From Silene conica (lineage: Eukaryota; Streptophyta; Magnoliopsida; Caryophyllales; Caryophyllaceae), in assembly GCA_029255685.2 (NCBI GenBank), contig CM055318.2, positions 4,717,001 through 4,781,000 of the forward strand: a stretch of 64,000 nt of DNA, given 5' to 3'. Each line of letters starts with the position of its first letter. The first letter of the stretch is position 1. The notes under the pieces were generated by a model. The model saw only the letters and a program-made list of their open reading frames with translations, was not told the DNA's origin and ran no database searches. The position numbers and the translations under genes were made by a program. Shown one piece after another: positions 43,301-56,210 of the stretch.

Positions 43301-46300
43301 CAGCTGCAAGTGTCGGACATGACACGGCGTCAGAGTGTTGGACACGCCAACATGGTTATTTACCGCGAAGTTCTCAGTTTTTTGCTAAAAAATGAAGTGT
43401 CCAAGTGTCGTGTTGTGTCCGGGATGCGCAACATGTGACCAAAGTGAACGTTCGGAGTAGTGTCGGACATGCGACACGCTATCAAAGCGAAGTGTCGAAG
43501 TAACATTAGTTGGGGATTTGGCACCGTCATATCTGATGGCTTAGGATTTTATTATGCTCCGGTTGTTTTTATGAGTTGAGTATCTTTTCCCTCATTCTGT
43601 TGCTGGTAGTATCTACAGCTTGTATGGAGTATAATCACAACATCAGTCAGTTATTTTTTAATAACAATTTAATTTTTCCAGAAAACCATCGATTATTTTC
43701 GAATTAACTGATAGTAATACCTTTTATGCACATTTTTGTAAACTTTTTTACCTTTTTGAGTATTGTTTTGCCAAAACTGGCTTTTGGTAGGTGGTCTTTG
43801 AGGATTTTTCTTGGTAAATGTTGTGAAAAAAAAAGTTACAAAAGGGAGGAGGTTTAGAAACACGTAGCATCACACCCGTTCCTACTATCCGCGCTAATAT
43901 CACTTATCGTTGTACTTTATGCATTTAGGTGAAAGGATGCTTGATTACATGAATATGGATGACAGATCAGTAGGCATGTTTTGGGTAGTATCTTATACAA
44001 TGACACAGCCCGCCTGTGAGATGGTAATGAATTGGCTTAGTGCTGCTGGGACAGAAGTTTTACAGGTCTCCAATTTACAGCCTACTGAGAGACTGGTAGT
44101 GATGCGGGAAACAACCCCTCTGTCTATATCACTACTTTCTGGATTTTCTATTAAGTTGTGCATGAAACTTGCATATCAAATGGAAGAATCTTTATTCTCT
44201 GGACAGGTATTGAGTAGTTATTTATGTGGCGATGATTTTACTAATGCTGTGTTTCATTAAGATAATATTTATGCGTGGTACAATAAAGATCATCCGTGCT
44301 TTTCTATTAAAATGTTTCAAAACCTTGTGTTCAGTTTTGTGTCTGTGGCTGATGACCTTGTTCCTCACACGTTGTTCAGATTTCAGAAACCTTTTGTCTT
44401 CAGTTTATCAGTCTTTACTCAGTGCTTTGATTTCGTCCTTAGACATTCTGATTGGTGTTCTGAATTTGCTTAATGTATCATTCAATTTTTTGTTCTCTTT
44501 TATTTTTTTGACTCAAGTGCCCTTGCAGTGTTCAATTCTCAACTTTGTTTGATGAAGAAAACACTGATCATTTTTCCATATGGTTTGTCCTGAAATAATT
44601 GATCACTTTCTATATTTAGCGAGTTCAATGGTAATATTCTGTTGTGACTCTCCTTTGGAATAAACAAATTTGAAGAGGTGAAGTACATGTATTGAGACAT
44701 GGAGTATCACTGTTTAATTTCATGTTGTGCTTCATATTCCTAAAGAAACATATTTCCTAGGAGTTTTTCTTTCCCTATTTCTGTCTTTTTTCAGTGTCTT
44801 TCCAATAAATGAGAAACGGTTTATTGATTGAGATTTTTAATATATGTCTATTTTTAAAGTCTCCTAGGTCATAGGCCAAGCATTTCTGTTGCGAGATTTT
44901 GACTACTCTAGGAATTATTGGTTGCTTTTGCAGGTCATTCCCAGCATTTCAATGGTTGAAACCTATGCACGTTTACTTCTTATTGCGCCTCATTCATTGT
45001 TTCGTTCACATTTCAGTGTAAGTATCTTCAATGCTCCTATGACCTCTGAGGCTTAAAAATGTGAGAGAGATAAGATCGTGGGGGTAGGGGAATATTTAAC
45101 AAAATCTGGATAGAAGAGTGATATAGGTAGGATTGAAGAGAATACGGTGTTGGAAAGGTGTTGTTGAGGGAAAGACTCCCTGAGGAAGAATTTATCTGAA
45201 TGATGAAGTTTGACTTTATTTTGTCGTCTTTGATTTTTTTACTTCTATTTTTCTTTCATTATCCGTATTCTGTTATTTATCCCAAGGTTTCGTATTAATT
45301 TTCTTCTTAACTTTCTTGTCACTTATATCTCCGATTTAAATTTCTTCTTCTTTATTCAAAATTCAAAAGATAGTCCTAAACTTTTTTTAGTTATCGTTTC
45401 TTCTCTCCACAAATATTTATCTGCCCATCTCAACATTTTACTGTGCTATGACTGCTATCCCACCTCAATATGACCACTGTGGATTGATGTTAGCCACTGT
45501 AATATGTGCGATAGAGTTAAATTGATTATTGGGGAGCCACAAAGAGAGGGTTTTACGATAGGTATTTGTTGATTGTCCAACTCTTTAGGGTTTCTTATTA
45601 GCATGTGTGCTTAACATGTTGTGCATACTTCATTACTTCTTGCAGCATTTGACTCAAAGGAATCCAGGCACATTGAGCAAGCCAGTTGTGACACTTTTGG
45701 TGCTTGAAATATTGAATTACCGGTTGCTTCCACTCTATCGGTGAGTATATTTGTTTAATGTTCAAGGGACATTTAGTAAGTTTTTCCGCCCTTGGCTATA
45801 TTTAATCCATTCAGCTGAGAAGTGTACCACTCCATGGGGTTAATTAATCATACTCATCCCATTTCCTTATGTTAATAGCTCCTAAATCCATTATGAAACC
45901 TTTTTCTTTCTCGACGCTTTTCTACACACCAATCCCAAGGGCAAATTAGGCTTTTAAGGCTGGAGGCGGGAACTCAAGCAAAGAGAAATTCTCTTTTGCC
46001 AGGAGGAACTATTACTTCTAGTTCTAGTCTACCTATGCTGCTCTCTTCGATGCGAAGGTTGAGCGGCTTGAGCCTATTTGATCATTGACCCAATCGCCAA
46101 GGAAAGTTGAATCCCACAGGTACAAACACGAGGGTACGAAAGGATAGCTATTCAAAGCATCGAGAAAGAAAAAGGTTCCATAATGGATTTAGGAGCTACT
46201 GACATAAAGGAAATGGGATGAGTATGTAGCCAACAATATTGCTAATACGCTTTTTCCTAGTATGCCTACTGCCTAGTTATACGGTTCATATTCAATAGTC

Positions 46301-49300
46301 TTATTTACGACTTTACGTCTTATTTTTGTATGGAGATAAGTGAATTGTATGTTTTTATAGTTATGAAGGGAAGAACAAAAGCTTAATGTATGACGTCACA
46401 AAAATTGTTGCTGCCTTGAAAGGGAAACGCGGTGAACATCGTGTATTTAGATTGGCTGAAAATCTTTGCATTAATCTGATCCTCTCCCTGAGAGATTTCT
46501 TTTCTGTGAAGAAAGAGGGAAAGGTGGGATGATATGTGTTTTTAGTAACTGTTAACTTTCATTTTGTCATGCTTGAAGTACATTTTTTTAAAATCTGTTT
46601 TTATTCACTGCAGGGACCTACTGAATTCACGGAAACATTGAACCGTATTGCTATTGTTTCTCTTGCTATTATAATCAAGACACGTGGAATAGCTGAGGCT
46701 GAGCACTTGCTTTATCTTCCAGCGATGGTGGAACAGATATTGTCAAGTAGTCAGCACACATGGTCTGACAAAACTCTACGTTATTTCCCTCCTGTTCTAC
46801 GTGATACATTGGTTGGTCGAGTAGACAAAAGGGGATTGGCAATTCAAGCATGGCAACAGGTTGTTAACCTTTTCTCTCTATGTTCAAGTTTAGCAGTCTC
46901 TTCACCTGGTTACATGTCCGAATCTCTTACCCTGTCTAATGGAGTTTCCACGTTAAATATGAGAATGCTCACGAGCTTTTTATCTGACTATGATGAACAT
47001 TATTTCTTACTCATACCGACTTTGTTTTCTTTAGCTTATTTATTGAGATAATGGTACTATATTGCCTTTGCAAATCAATTGTTTTTGTTGCATTTATCTT
47101 CGTGTATTTTGTCAAAATGGCTTGATACTAAATATTGTTTTGGCAGGCAGAGACAACTGTTATCAATCAATGTACACAACTCCTTTCACCATCAGCTGAG
47201 CCTACCTATGTCGTGACATACATCAGTCATAGTTTTCCTCAACATCGCCAATATCTTTGTGCCGGTGCTTGGATATTGATGCATGGACACCCTGAAAATA
47301 TAAATAGTGCAAACTTGGTAATCAAAATTCTCTCCTATTTCTTTGTATGAAACATGGTCTGAAAATGTGGTATGTTGCGAGTGGTAATGGCCGTGAATCA
47401 TGATGTGGATGTTAAGGCGTGTAGTAATGGCCCGCAGATGACGCTGGAAACGTTTGCAAAATGCCTTTTAGTTTTTAACTTCCTTGAAATTTAAAACTTG
47501 AGTTGATTTTTAATGTCAGTAGCCCATGTTCCCTTTCTGTTTTTCACAAATACATGCAATCTGCTTTCTTTTACCATTTTTTTTGAAAATTTGAAGGTAG
47601 CATAAATGAAAACTAAGAATGAGTATCATAAATGAAGACTATAAATGAGTATCATATGGTGCAGTAAAAACTATCAGCTCTTTTCTAACGAGCATTCTAA
47701 AATGTGAAATAAAGTACCAGAGAACTTAAAATTTCACTGTGTGATTGCTGTCTCGTTATGTAATGGCAGTCCCATTAAGTAAAGACCGTCCCATATATGT
47801 AATGTGGACATTATTGTACCGTGTTTTGGAAAGCTTATTTGTTGAGGATGCACAAGTGTTAATCATGTGAAATGGCTCGATTTCCATAAATTATATGAAC
47901 TATTTTTTAACCTTTCTATGGAACAAGTGCAGGCGCGTGTGTTGAGAGAATTTTCTCCTGAAGAAGTGACTGCAAATATTTACACCATGGTGGATGTTCT
48001 GCTCCATCAGATTCATGTGGAACTTCAGCGTGGTCATCCCTTGCAGGTGATAGTTTTGAAAGGACGTATATTATTGTCTGTAATACTATTAGCGAACAAG
48101 AAAGTCAAACTGTTTTTCTTTTATAGGATCTTCTTACAAAAGCTTCTGCTAATTTGGCATTCTTTGTTTGGACACACGAGTTGCTTCCATTGGATATTTT
48201 AGTCCTCGCATTGATTGATCGTGATGATGATCTGCATGCTTTGCACATTGTGGTAAGTTTTCAGTAAATAATATTTGCTGTTGCTATCCTTGTCATTTGA
48301 GATATATGGGCTGGATCTGGATGTCAGGGGTCCAAGCTCTTAAACAGTTACTTCCTGTTTATGTGATTGTGGGCATTGTTCTAGTATATATTCAAACACC
48401 TGCGATTAATGGATGTAATAATTAGAAATTCGGAAACTAAATTTGTCATAGAATAACCATTAATAAGGTTAAATTCTCTATAACGTAAGCCGCCAAACAA
48501 CCCCTTTAAGCATGCGTAGACAAAGATCATGAAGAACCAATTGATCATGTCTAGACAAGTATACATAAATCAATATTGCCTGCTACCACTAAGCATGAAA
48601 CCCAGTAGTTCTTCTAGCCAACGCATGTTTGCCTAATTCTCTAAGGTTCTGCTTTTGCTATGGTGACGATGAATTGAAGCGCCATTTTATATTTGTATAT
48701 CTTCTTCCTTCTAAAAAACTTTATGAGTATTTATGCATGCTAAATGGCAAATTCTTTAGAGCTTTAATTTAACACTGATTTTTTTTAAACATTCGAAATT
48801 GTCATATCAACTACTCTAGTTTGCCTAGCACTAAAGTTTTCTCCGTATTTTCGATTTTGACATGGTAATTTACCTGTTTCCCAACATGGGTTGTAGATTA
48901 GTCTCTTTGAAAGACAAGAGCTTCATCAAAGAATGCGATTGTTCTTCATGACTCGCGGTCCTCCTGAGCACTGGCTTCATACAGGAATCTTCAAACGTAT
49001 GGATCTGCAGAAGGCCCTGGGCAATTATCTCTCTTGGAAGGATAGGTGATCTTTGTTGCTGCTTTACGTAATATGCTCTACTAATAGATCATGTGAAGTT
49101 AAATACCATTAAAGCGGTTCTCTAAAGCCGAATGTATTGTTTTAGCAGTTCTCTCTTTACTGATGCTTATCAGAGGTATCTGTTTTGTTTGGCCAGAGTG
49201 ACTACAGAAAAAAAGGTTCAAACTAGAGAAGTACATCCAATTTAGAACACAAGCACCATTAAATCATTTGAGATTGTTGAGCTAATAACCTATATATATG

Positions 49301-52300
49301 AATAACTGGGACAGTCGGCTTCTCAGATAAGATTATGATTCAAGAGTCAAGACTGAGATGTAACCGCCATGGACCCCTAACATCAATTTGTGGAATACAG
49401 ATTAGAGAATATAAATGTAAAAATAATATAGGTGTGAGTGTGACCAGAAAACCCATGTTGTTCACTATATGAATGTAATACTCTCGCACGTGATGGTATT
49501 CAAGGCTAAGGCTGCATAAACTTTAGTTCCAAGGTGCTTTCAGAGCAACATCTAAACTGCTTGATCACAAGTGCCATTTCAGTTGTGGCAGATCTGACTT
49601 AGAGCATACATTGAAAATTGGAATCACTTGGAAGTGTTCTTAGTCGTACTATGCATGATACTCGTACTTATTTGGCAGGTTTCCCGTATTTTTCGATGAT
49701 ATTGCCGCACGTTTGCTACCTGTTATTCCTTTGGTTGTATATCGACTGATTGAAAATGATGCTACTGACTTGGCTGAGAGAGTTCTAGCGAACTACAAGC
49801 AGCTGCTAGCTTACCATCCTTTGAGATTTACATTTGTCCGTGATATATTGGCATACTTCTATGGTCTTCTTCCAGGGAAGCTTATTGTTCGGATTTTGCA
49901 TGTGCTTGATATTCCAAAGGTTAGATTTTCTTATTATTTTTAGAGTTTTTTGTCAAAAACTACCTTACATTTAGGGGTCTTTGTAAAATTACCACCTTAT
50001 ATTTTTTCTTTTTTTTGTAAAATGCTACCTTTTATAACTTTGATTTGTATTTTTAGTACCTATTCTAACTTTCCGGCAAAAAAAATCAAATCTTAGGCAG
50101 TGACTGAGATCCACACGTGAGAGCTTACAAAAAAAATATATAAGCTCTCACGTGTGGATCTCAGGCATTAGAGATTTGACTTTTTTTGCCGGAAAGTTAG
50201 AATTGGTACTAAAAATACAAATCATAGTTAGAAAAGGTAGCATTTTACAAAAAAAAAAATATAAGGTAGTAATTTTACAAAGACCACTAAAGTAAGGTAG
50301 TTTTTGACAAACAACTCTTATTTTTATTATTTTTAATGCTCCGTATTTTGTATCATCTTTTCTTTTTATCCTTATTATATGAAATATGAATTGTGATGAC
50401 TATTTCCAGTGGGGTCGAAGAGTCACTATTCTTCGGCTTTGGAATAATGCAAATTGGTAGATTCTTAATGCTTCTTGTATAGGGAATGCTTATGCGATGC
50501 GAGTTTCATCATAAATCACCCACAAATATCCTCTTTTTGCTTGAACACACCCTGTCACCTGGAGTTAAGAAACTGGAATAATGTATGATTGCTGTTCCCT
50601 TTCTAATCCCCTCTTTGGTTCAGATTCCATTTTCAGAGTCATTTCCACAGCACATTGCCCCGTCAAATTCTGCAACGTGCCCACCTCCGGATTATTTTGC
50701 TTCCCTGTTGCTGGGTCTCGTAAATAATGTCATTCCTCCTCTCAGTAGCTCATCAAAGACAGGGTCTCTCGTAGACAGTTCACATCTGACAACTCGTGGT
50801 CCACTGAACAAGACACCCGCTACAAGTCAGTCTGGCACAAGTGCTTCTGATGTTCAGAAGGCTTTCTATCAGATCCAAGATCCTGGTACATACACACAAC
50901 TTGTACTTGAAACGGCAGTTATAGAATTGCTTTCTCTTCCAGTTTCAGCTGCTCAAAGCGTGGCCTCATTGGTTCAAGTTGTTGTTCATATACAACCAAC
51001 GCTTATTCAGTCCAGCAATGGTTTGCATGGAACGTCAAATGTGTCTGGACAAACTTCTGTTCTACCAACTTCTCCTTCTGGCGGAAGCACAGATTCCATG
51101 AATGCAACCCGACCCACAGCGCCAGTTTCAGGGCTAAATACGTCAAATTTTGTCTCGCGGAGTGGGTATACGTGTCAACAGTTATCTTGCTTATTGATTC
51201 AAGCTTGTGGCCTTTTGCTTGCCCAGCTTCCACAAGACTTTCATGTGCAATTGTATCTTGAGGTGGCACGTCTTGTTAAAGAGAGTTGGTGGCTCAGTGA
51301 TGGCAAAAGGTCTCCTAGTGAGCTAGATTCAACTGTAAACTATGCTTTGTTGGATCCAACGTGGGCCGCTCAAGATAATACATCAACAGCAATAGGTAAT
51401 ATATTTATGCTATAACAGTTAGAATTTTCAATTTTCACAAACCTTTTTGTACACCAGAAAATTGTGTCCACTTTCTTATGTCAAATAATTACAGTAATCA
51501 AAGTTATGTGTGAATGAATAAATTTCTGAGAATGTTTTCCTAACACAAGGGTAAGGCTGCATACATCCTACACTCCTTTCTCACAATTTGCGGGATTTAT
51601 TGAGGCACTGAGTTAATGTTGTTGTAATGTTTTCCTAAATGCACTTGTTCTTTGTGGTTAAAATGTTAAATGTATCAATGAATCTTTGAACTTTTCCAAT
51701 TGTCAAATTTTGAATGAACTATGTTACTTATTAGCTGTAATTATGCAGGTAACATTGTTGGCTTGATTCATTCATTCTTTAGCAATCTTCCACAAGAATG
51801 GTTGGAGGGGGCCCATGTCATTGTTAAGCAACTAAGGCCAGTAACTTCCGTTGCTATGTTGAGAATAGTGTTCCGAATAATGGGTCCATTACTCCCGAGG
51901 CTTGCAAATGCTCATACACTCTTTACCAAGGTAAGGAACTCACCTACCCTCAGAAACTTGAGTAAAATATGGTGTTAAATGTCCTACGACCTATTTTACT
52001 CCTCATACTTGAAAAATGGCTTGTTTGCATGTGAACTAAGTTAACGTTAGCATTTTGCGGTTAACATTGGTGACCTGAGCACCCCCTCCCCCAAATCGAT
52101 TCCTATTTTTTTTCTTTCCGGTTGTCTGCTTATATGTTGAAAACTAAAATTTCAAACTGCACATCACTTAATTCTGTTAGTGTTTCCATGTCCCCCTCTT
52201 TCTGCACATGATTCTCTTACGGCTCAAATAAGATTTGGTAACCCCTTCATATCATTGTGTAGACTCTCTCTTTGCTACTTGGTGCAATAGTGGATGTCTT

Positions 52301-52740
52301 TGGGAAGACGGCACAACCATTAGTTCCCGCTCAGGCATCGGAGATAGTAGACATTGTCGATTTCCTGTAAGTACTTGCCTACATTTCAGTTTTTCTTCTA
52401 TTGCAGCGATACCTTCCGTACTCCTTATTTACAGTAATTGTATAAATGCGGAAATGTAAAGTATGAATGAACAAGACGGGGTACTCATGTAAGTTTATTT
52501 CATCACTTACTTACTATGCCATATTCGGTTTCCAGCCATCATGTTATCCACTATGAGGGACAAGGTGGACCAGTGCAATCCACAAGTAAGCCAAGAGCCG
52601 AGGTTCTGGTACTCTTCAGTCGAGCGTTGGAAAATTTGCGGCCAGATGTACAGCATCTTCTATCTCACCTTACAACTGATGTGAATTCCTCCATTTATGC
52701 CGCCACACATCCCAAGTTTGTACCCAATCCCATGTCCTAA
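37314..52740 (+). CDS. MED23: Mediator complex subunit 23 (MED23), 21 exons, 1,600 aa
   Basis: Coding exons, each placed by splice sites and by recall of plant MED23: 37314-37412, 37501-37544, 38924-39020, 39132-40103, 41284-41518, 42323-42540, 43014-43221, 43929-44206, 44934-45017, 45646-45740, 46361-46523, 46614-46859, 47147-47317, 47933-48046, 48127-48252, 48897-49045, 49679-49919, 50624-51395, 51749-51930, 52263-52366, 52536-52740. They sum to 4,803 bp, exactly 1,601 codons including TAA, with no frame break. Typical blocks include DLFNLYLG, ISYINWDTFLPSLL, HALRTTPSPDWWKRVL, RTNHVTWLLGQIIRVELVM, QIQDPGTYTQLVLETAVIE, and the tail SSIYAATHPKF. MED23 is a helical-repeat scaffold in the Mediator tail module that links transcription factors to RNA polymerase II. 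Intron 5 uses a GC donor; introns 10 and 17 hold foldback elements. The gene looks functional. Confidence 0.96.
37680..38225 (+). repeat. Local triplication within MED23 intron 2
   Basis: Three diverged direct copies (about 37680-37808, 37813-37975, 37976-38220) share GTTCATGACTGCAATGGCG, AGGATTATAGTTAGGGGG and GCTGGTTGATTGGGTTTATC. The second and third also share a GCGAGGATGAGCGCCCTTGC segment. Non-coding. Confidence 0.8.
41519..42322 (+). other. GC-AG intron of MED23 (intron 5)
   Basis: Exon 5 ends ...AACTCAG and the intron begins GCAAGAG, ending TTCTTCAG. Using the GC donor gives LTNSDLNCWQEW, which matches plant MED23 without a gap. The nearest alternative, a GT at 41525, would add two residues and has a poor donor context. 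Confidence 0.85.
45853..46222. mobile_element. 370-bp foldback/MITE in MED23 intron 10
   Basis: Inverted ends of about 68 bp begin CTCATCCCATTTCCTT and are flanked by TA on both sides (45851-45852 and 46223-46224), as for Tc1/mariner-type (Stowaway-like) MITEs. No coding capacity. The interior is not recognisable. Confidence 0.75.
49950..50310. mobile_element. Foldback element in MED23 intron 17
   Basis: Almost the whole 361 bp is an inverted repeat: TTGTCAAAAACTACCTTAC at the left, complement at the right, with complementary arms almost to the centre near 50,128 (GAGATCCACACGTGAGAGCTT and its complement). An intronic transcript would fold into a long hairpin. Target duplication not clear. 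Confidence 0.8.
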
Positions 52741-53100
52741 CCATAATGTCCCGCATTCAAGTGCCAAGACAGATGATACAATAAAGATATTGGCATACTG
52801 TAGAGCGTTGGTTTCAACGTCTCATATGGAGATACTGCGACAGTTGACTGTCGCTTTACTTTGTAGGATGCGCCATTGCGCTTGATGGTCAGCTGGCGAT
52901 TACAGCCCTCTTTCTCACCAGCATGATGTTGTAAAGTGTTGTATTTATGTAACTGAATCTTTTATGATACGAGTATTAGATTTCCGGGAGGTGATTAGTA
53001 TAGTTGGGTTTAGAGAAAAAATGACCTATATTAGATGTATTATTTTAAATTTTATTTGTTTTTGAGCATGTATATTTTTTCTCAGCTAAAGTTCATAATT
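52741..53100 (+). other. MED23 3' UTR and downstream flank
   Basis: About 220 bp after the stop look like 3' UTR (GTTGTATTTATGTAAC near 52,935-52,950), then AT-rich spacer. No separate gene seen. Confidence 0.45.
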
Positions 53101-53500
53101 TTTATTTTTAAAACTTACTCCCTTGTATAATTTTTTTGGGAACTTATTTCTAGTATATGTAACTTTCTTCAAATATTGCTCTCATATTAATATTTTGAGT
53201 ATTGAGTCATATATGAGAAGTATTTTGTCCAAAATTTGAAATTTCGTACTAATTTAAATCAATCTCTTTCCTCCCAAATTTGTTAAACCGTGATAGATAG
53301 CTTAAGGATTTAACAAATTTGGGAGAAAGAAAGTTGATTTAAATTGGTTGTAATACGCAAAGGGCAATACATATAATCGTTAACAATAATTTTATCAAAT
53401 TTCAAATTTTAGACAAAATATTCTTTTCTTTTTGTAGGAGCAATAATTAAATGGGAGCAATATTTTATTTTATATTATATGAAAATAAGTTTTAAAAATA
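53101..53500. mobile_element. Foldback element 3' of MED23
   Basis: Complementary arms around a short centre near 53,298: AATTTAAATCAATCTC...CCCAAATTTGTTAAA (53251-53287) pairs with 53309-53346; further out 53221-53244 pairs with 53397-53420, and ATATTGCTCTCAT pairs with ATGGGAGCAATAT (53451-53463). AT-rich, non-coding, MITE-like; borders approximate. Confidence 0.65.
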
Positions 53501-54614
53501 TTTATGTAAGAAAGAAAATTTTAAAACTTTAAATTATATTAAAAAATAATAATCAATTTTACATGGTCTACAAACTCTACACAAAACCCACATGTTGAAA
53601 TCAACCTCCGCCCCTTAAAATAAGGTCGGTCATAAACTCATAAAACTATAAAAGACAGCAGTAACCTCTTTTTATAACGGATATCTCCATTACAGATTTA
53701 CAAGAGACCGATTAACACTTACATAATTAAATAAAATAGAAATTAAACACAATCTTGTAACAGATACCGTTTCCTCTCACAAAATATCCCTAGGAGCTGA
53801 GTAGGAAAACACACGAAGGGTGCCCCACCTTGTGCTCTCTTCTTTTTTGTGAGAGGTCCCGTCACAAGCAAAACCTGCTGAAAATTAAAATACTGAAAAT
53901 CATAAATGACTTATCTTTATCGATTAATAATAATTTTTTAAATCCTACAATTGCAATATTATCCATCACACATTCACACAGTAGTTCTTCTGTAAAACGG
54001 TCTCATCCAATTTTCTGCACAATATGACCATTTTTTAGTAAACCATTATTCCATAAATAGTGACCACCTCGAAAAAAAATAGCTCATTTTTTAAATAAAA
54101 AAGTGTCACTATTTATTTAAAAGTGATAACTATTTATCAAATACTCCGTAGTTATCATTTTATCTATTGATAATTTGTGCGACGTTGTAGAGTAGAATTT
54201 GTGTCCGTTAGAAGTGATGTTAAAAGCGGTAAGTCTCCTTGTGACGGGTATATCCGTCACAAATTTACGACGGGTCAGTATTAATCATGTGCGTGAATAA
54301 AAAACCAGTTTGCTATTTTTAAGGTACTTATTTTTGTGTTATCTATCTTGCATGAATATTATTTAATCCGTCGTAAGCTTCCACGGATACGCCCGTTTTT
54401 GTGTATTAAAAGACGGTGGATATCATGTCATAACAATTGCTTAGTCCAAACCATTTACTCCGTACACACCGCGTGTAAATCTCCGCTTCAGAATACGTGT
54501 CACACACTCCCTCTCCCTCTTCCTATATACAAACAAACAAACACCATTTCCTTCCTCCATCTCCAGATCCAACAACCTTCCTCCATTACCAAAACCTTCA
54601 TCAAACCTTCAACA
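53501..54614 (+). other. Spacer and 5' flank of the BAP31-like gene
   Basis: AT-rich. Two related short repeats (TAACGGATATCTCCATTACA near 53,678 and TGACGGGTATATCCGTCACA near 54,242, each followed by GATTTACAAGAGACC-like sequence) suggest MITE remnants. The last 120 bp (CCCTCTCCCTCTTCC, AAACAAACAAACACC) look like a 5' leader. CTATATAC at 54523-54530 is a possible TATA box. Confidence 0.45.
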
Positions 54615-55010
54615 ATGGCGTTAGAATGGATTGTACTAGGCTACGCAGCAGCAGCTGAAGCAATAATGGTCCTTCTTCTCACACTTCCAGGTCTAGATCC
54701 TCTACGTAAAGGATTAATCTCTGTAACTCGTAATCTTCTCAAACCGTTTCTGTCTATTGTTCCGTTTTGTATGTTCCTTCTCATGGATATTTACTGGAAA
54801 TATGAGAATCGTCCGAGTTGTGAGTCTGACTCGTGTACACCGTCCGAGTTTCTTCGTCATCAGAAATCGATTATGAAGTCTCAGAGGAATGCTTTGTTGA
54901 TTGCTGCTGCGTTGATGTTTTATTGGATTTTGTATTCTGTTACTGCTTTGGTTGTTAAGGTTGAGCAGTTGAATATTAGGGTTGAGAGGTTGAAATCTAG
55001 GGCTGATTGA
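54615..55010 (+). CDS. BAP31-like ER membrane protein, single exon, 131 aa
   Basis: Begins MALEWIVLGYAAAAEAIMV; the upstream in-frame ATGs lie in the leader and give no family similarity, so this start is chosen. Three hydrophobic segments at about residues 4-24, 42-60 and 92-114; between the second and third lies the conserved DIYWKYENRP...C...C...E...R..KSI.K.QRN block of plant B-cell-receptor-associated-31-like proteins, and a short charged tail after the third (VEQLNIRVERLKSRAD), heptad-like. BAP31 family proteins act in the ER membrane in sorting and quality control of membrane proteins; the plant short forms lack the long coiled-coil tail of animal BAP31. The role here is inferred from family. 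It is on the same strand as MED23, 1.9 kb downstream. Confidence 0.92.
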   Translation: MALEWIVLGYAAAAEAIMVLLLTLPGLDPLRKGLISVTRNLLKPFLSIVPFCMFLLMDIYWKYENRPSCESDSCTPSEFLRHQKSIMKSQRNALLIAAALMFYWILYSVTALVVKVEQLNIRVERLKSRAD

Positions 55011-55620
55011 GTGATTGATTCACTAATTTGGGGATTTAGGGTTTTTGTTGTTCTTCTTGTTGCTACTATGTCGGATCTTTTATGTTTTGTTTCTGGTTTA
55101 CTGGATTATTAAAGGACGCGATTTCGTGATGTTATGCTATTAATTACTCTTTAATACTTCTATTTCGTTGTTTTTTGTTGATTAATTGCATCCATATCAT
55201 CTCGGATTTGTTTACCTTTTTTATTCTTTGCGACTTTAGCTTTAATCAAAGCTACACAGGATTTAACGGAGACAGTAATTGCGATTTCGTATTGCTTGTA
55301 TTTGATTGTTGAATCTATTGTTTTTAGTTGGTTTGACTGCGTCTCCATGATCTGTGTGTTGATAATTTTCCTCTGTTTCATTTGACTGTGTACGGTTTTC
55401 GAATTTTGATCGTCCTAACTGGAATGTTGATGGTAGTGTATGTTACTTCCGCGTCACTTCATATGACCTCCAGTACCGTGTCCGATACTTGAACCTGGGA
55501 CATTGTTATGACACTTCCACACTTCATTTTAGACCAAAAACTTGAATTTCCGTGTCCCACCCTTGGATACGTACCGTGTCAGCCCCTTCAAGCCAAGCCA
55601 AGTCAGATTAACATTGATGG
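55011..55620 (+). other. 3' UTR and flank of the BAP31-like gene
   Basis: T-rich sequence without a supported gene. 55,440-55,590 contains CCGTGTCC/GACACTTCC-type words also seen near 43,310-43,500 and 56,760-56,840, probably remnants of a dispersed repeat. Confidence 0.4.
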
Positions 55621-56210
55621 TAGTATTGTTTTGATCATTGCGCATTTGCGCGGCAAAGCCTTGGTTGTGATTTGGTGAAATCCGTGAAGTTTGAAGTTTG
55701 GTTGAATGATTCTTCCTGTTGTTGCAGCAATTACTGTACCGCGTCATTTGAATGCCGCCTCATTCTGCATTTCTGCTAGCTCATTTACAGTTTTCTGTAT
55801 ATTATGACTGTACGAGCATAGGTTAAAAGATACATTCATGCTTGTTATCTTAGACACGGTAGGTTTTAATTTTGGGTCATCAGAAACACGTGCTTCCTCC
55901 TGCTAACCGAGGCAGTATTGTTTTGATCATTGCGCATTGCGCGGCAAAGCCTTGGTTGTGGTTTGGTTAAATCCGTGATGTTAATAGAAATTTGTTTGGT
56001 TGAATGATTCTTCCTGTTATTGCAGCAATTACTGTATCACCCCACTTTGAATACCGCCTCATTCTGCTAGCTCATTTACAGTTTTGAGTATATTACAACT
56101 GTACGAGCATAGGTTAGGTTAAGATGACATTCATGCTTGTTATCTTAGACACACAGGGTTTTAATTTCGAGTCATCAGAAACACGCGCTTCCTCCTGGTA
56201 ACAAAGGCAG
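55621..56210 (+). repeat. Tandem duplication of about 295 bp
   Basis: Two diverged copies (about 55621-55913 and 55914-56210) share AGTATTGTTTTGATCATTGC, GCGGCAAAGCCTTGGTTGTG, TGATTCTTCCTGTT, GTACGAGCATAGGTTA and CTTCCTCCTG in order. Non-coding. Confidence 0.85.

Noticed and set aside
43300..43510. A SINE with GTGTCGGACA-type words
   Set aside because: Words recur here and near 55,450 and 56,780, but I could not define A/B boxes, ends or a target duplication.
45853..46222. Mitochondrial DNA insertion in MED23 intron 10
   Set aside because: The interior looked organelle-like at first glance, but the long inverted ends and TA flanks fit a MITE and no organelle gene is recognisable.
54336..54614. 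A 224-aa form of the BAP31-like protein starting at 54336
   Set aside because: The extra 93 residues are leader sequence without family similarity; the family start is at 54615.
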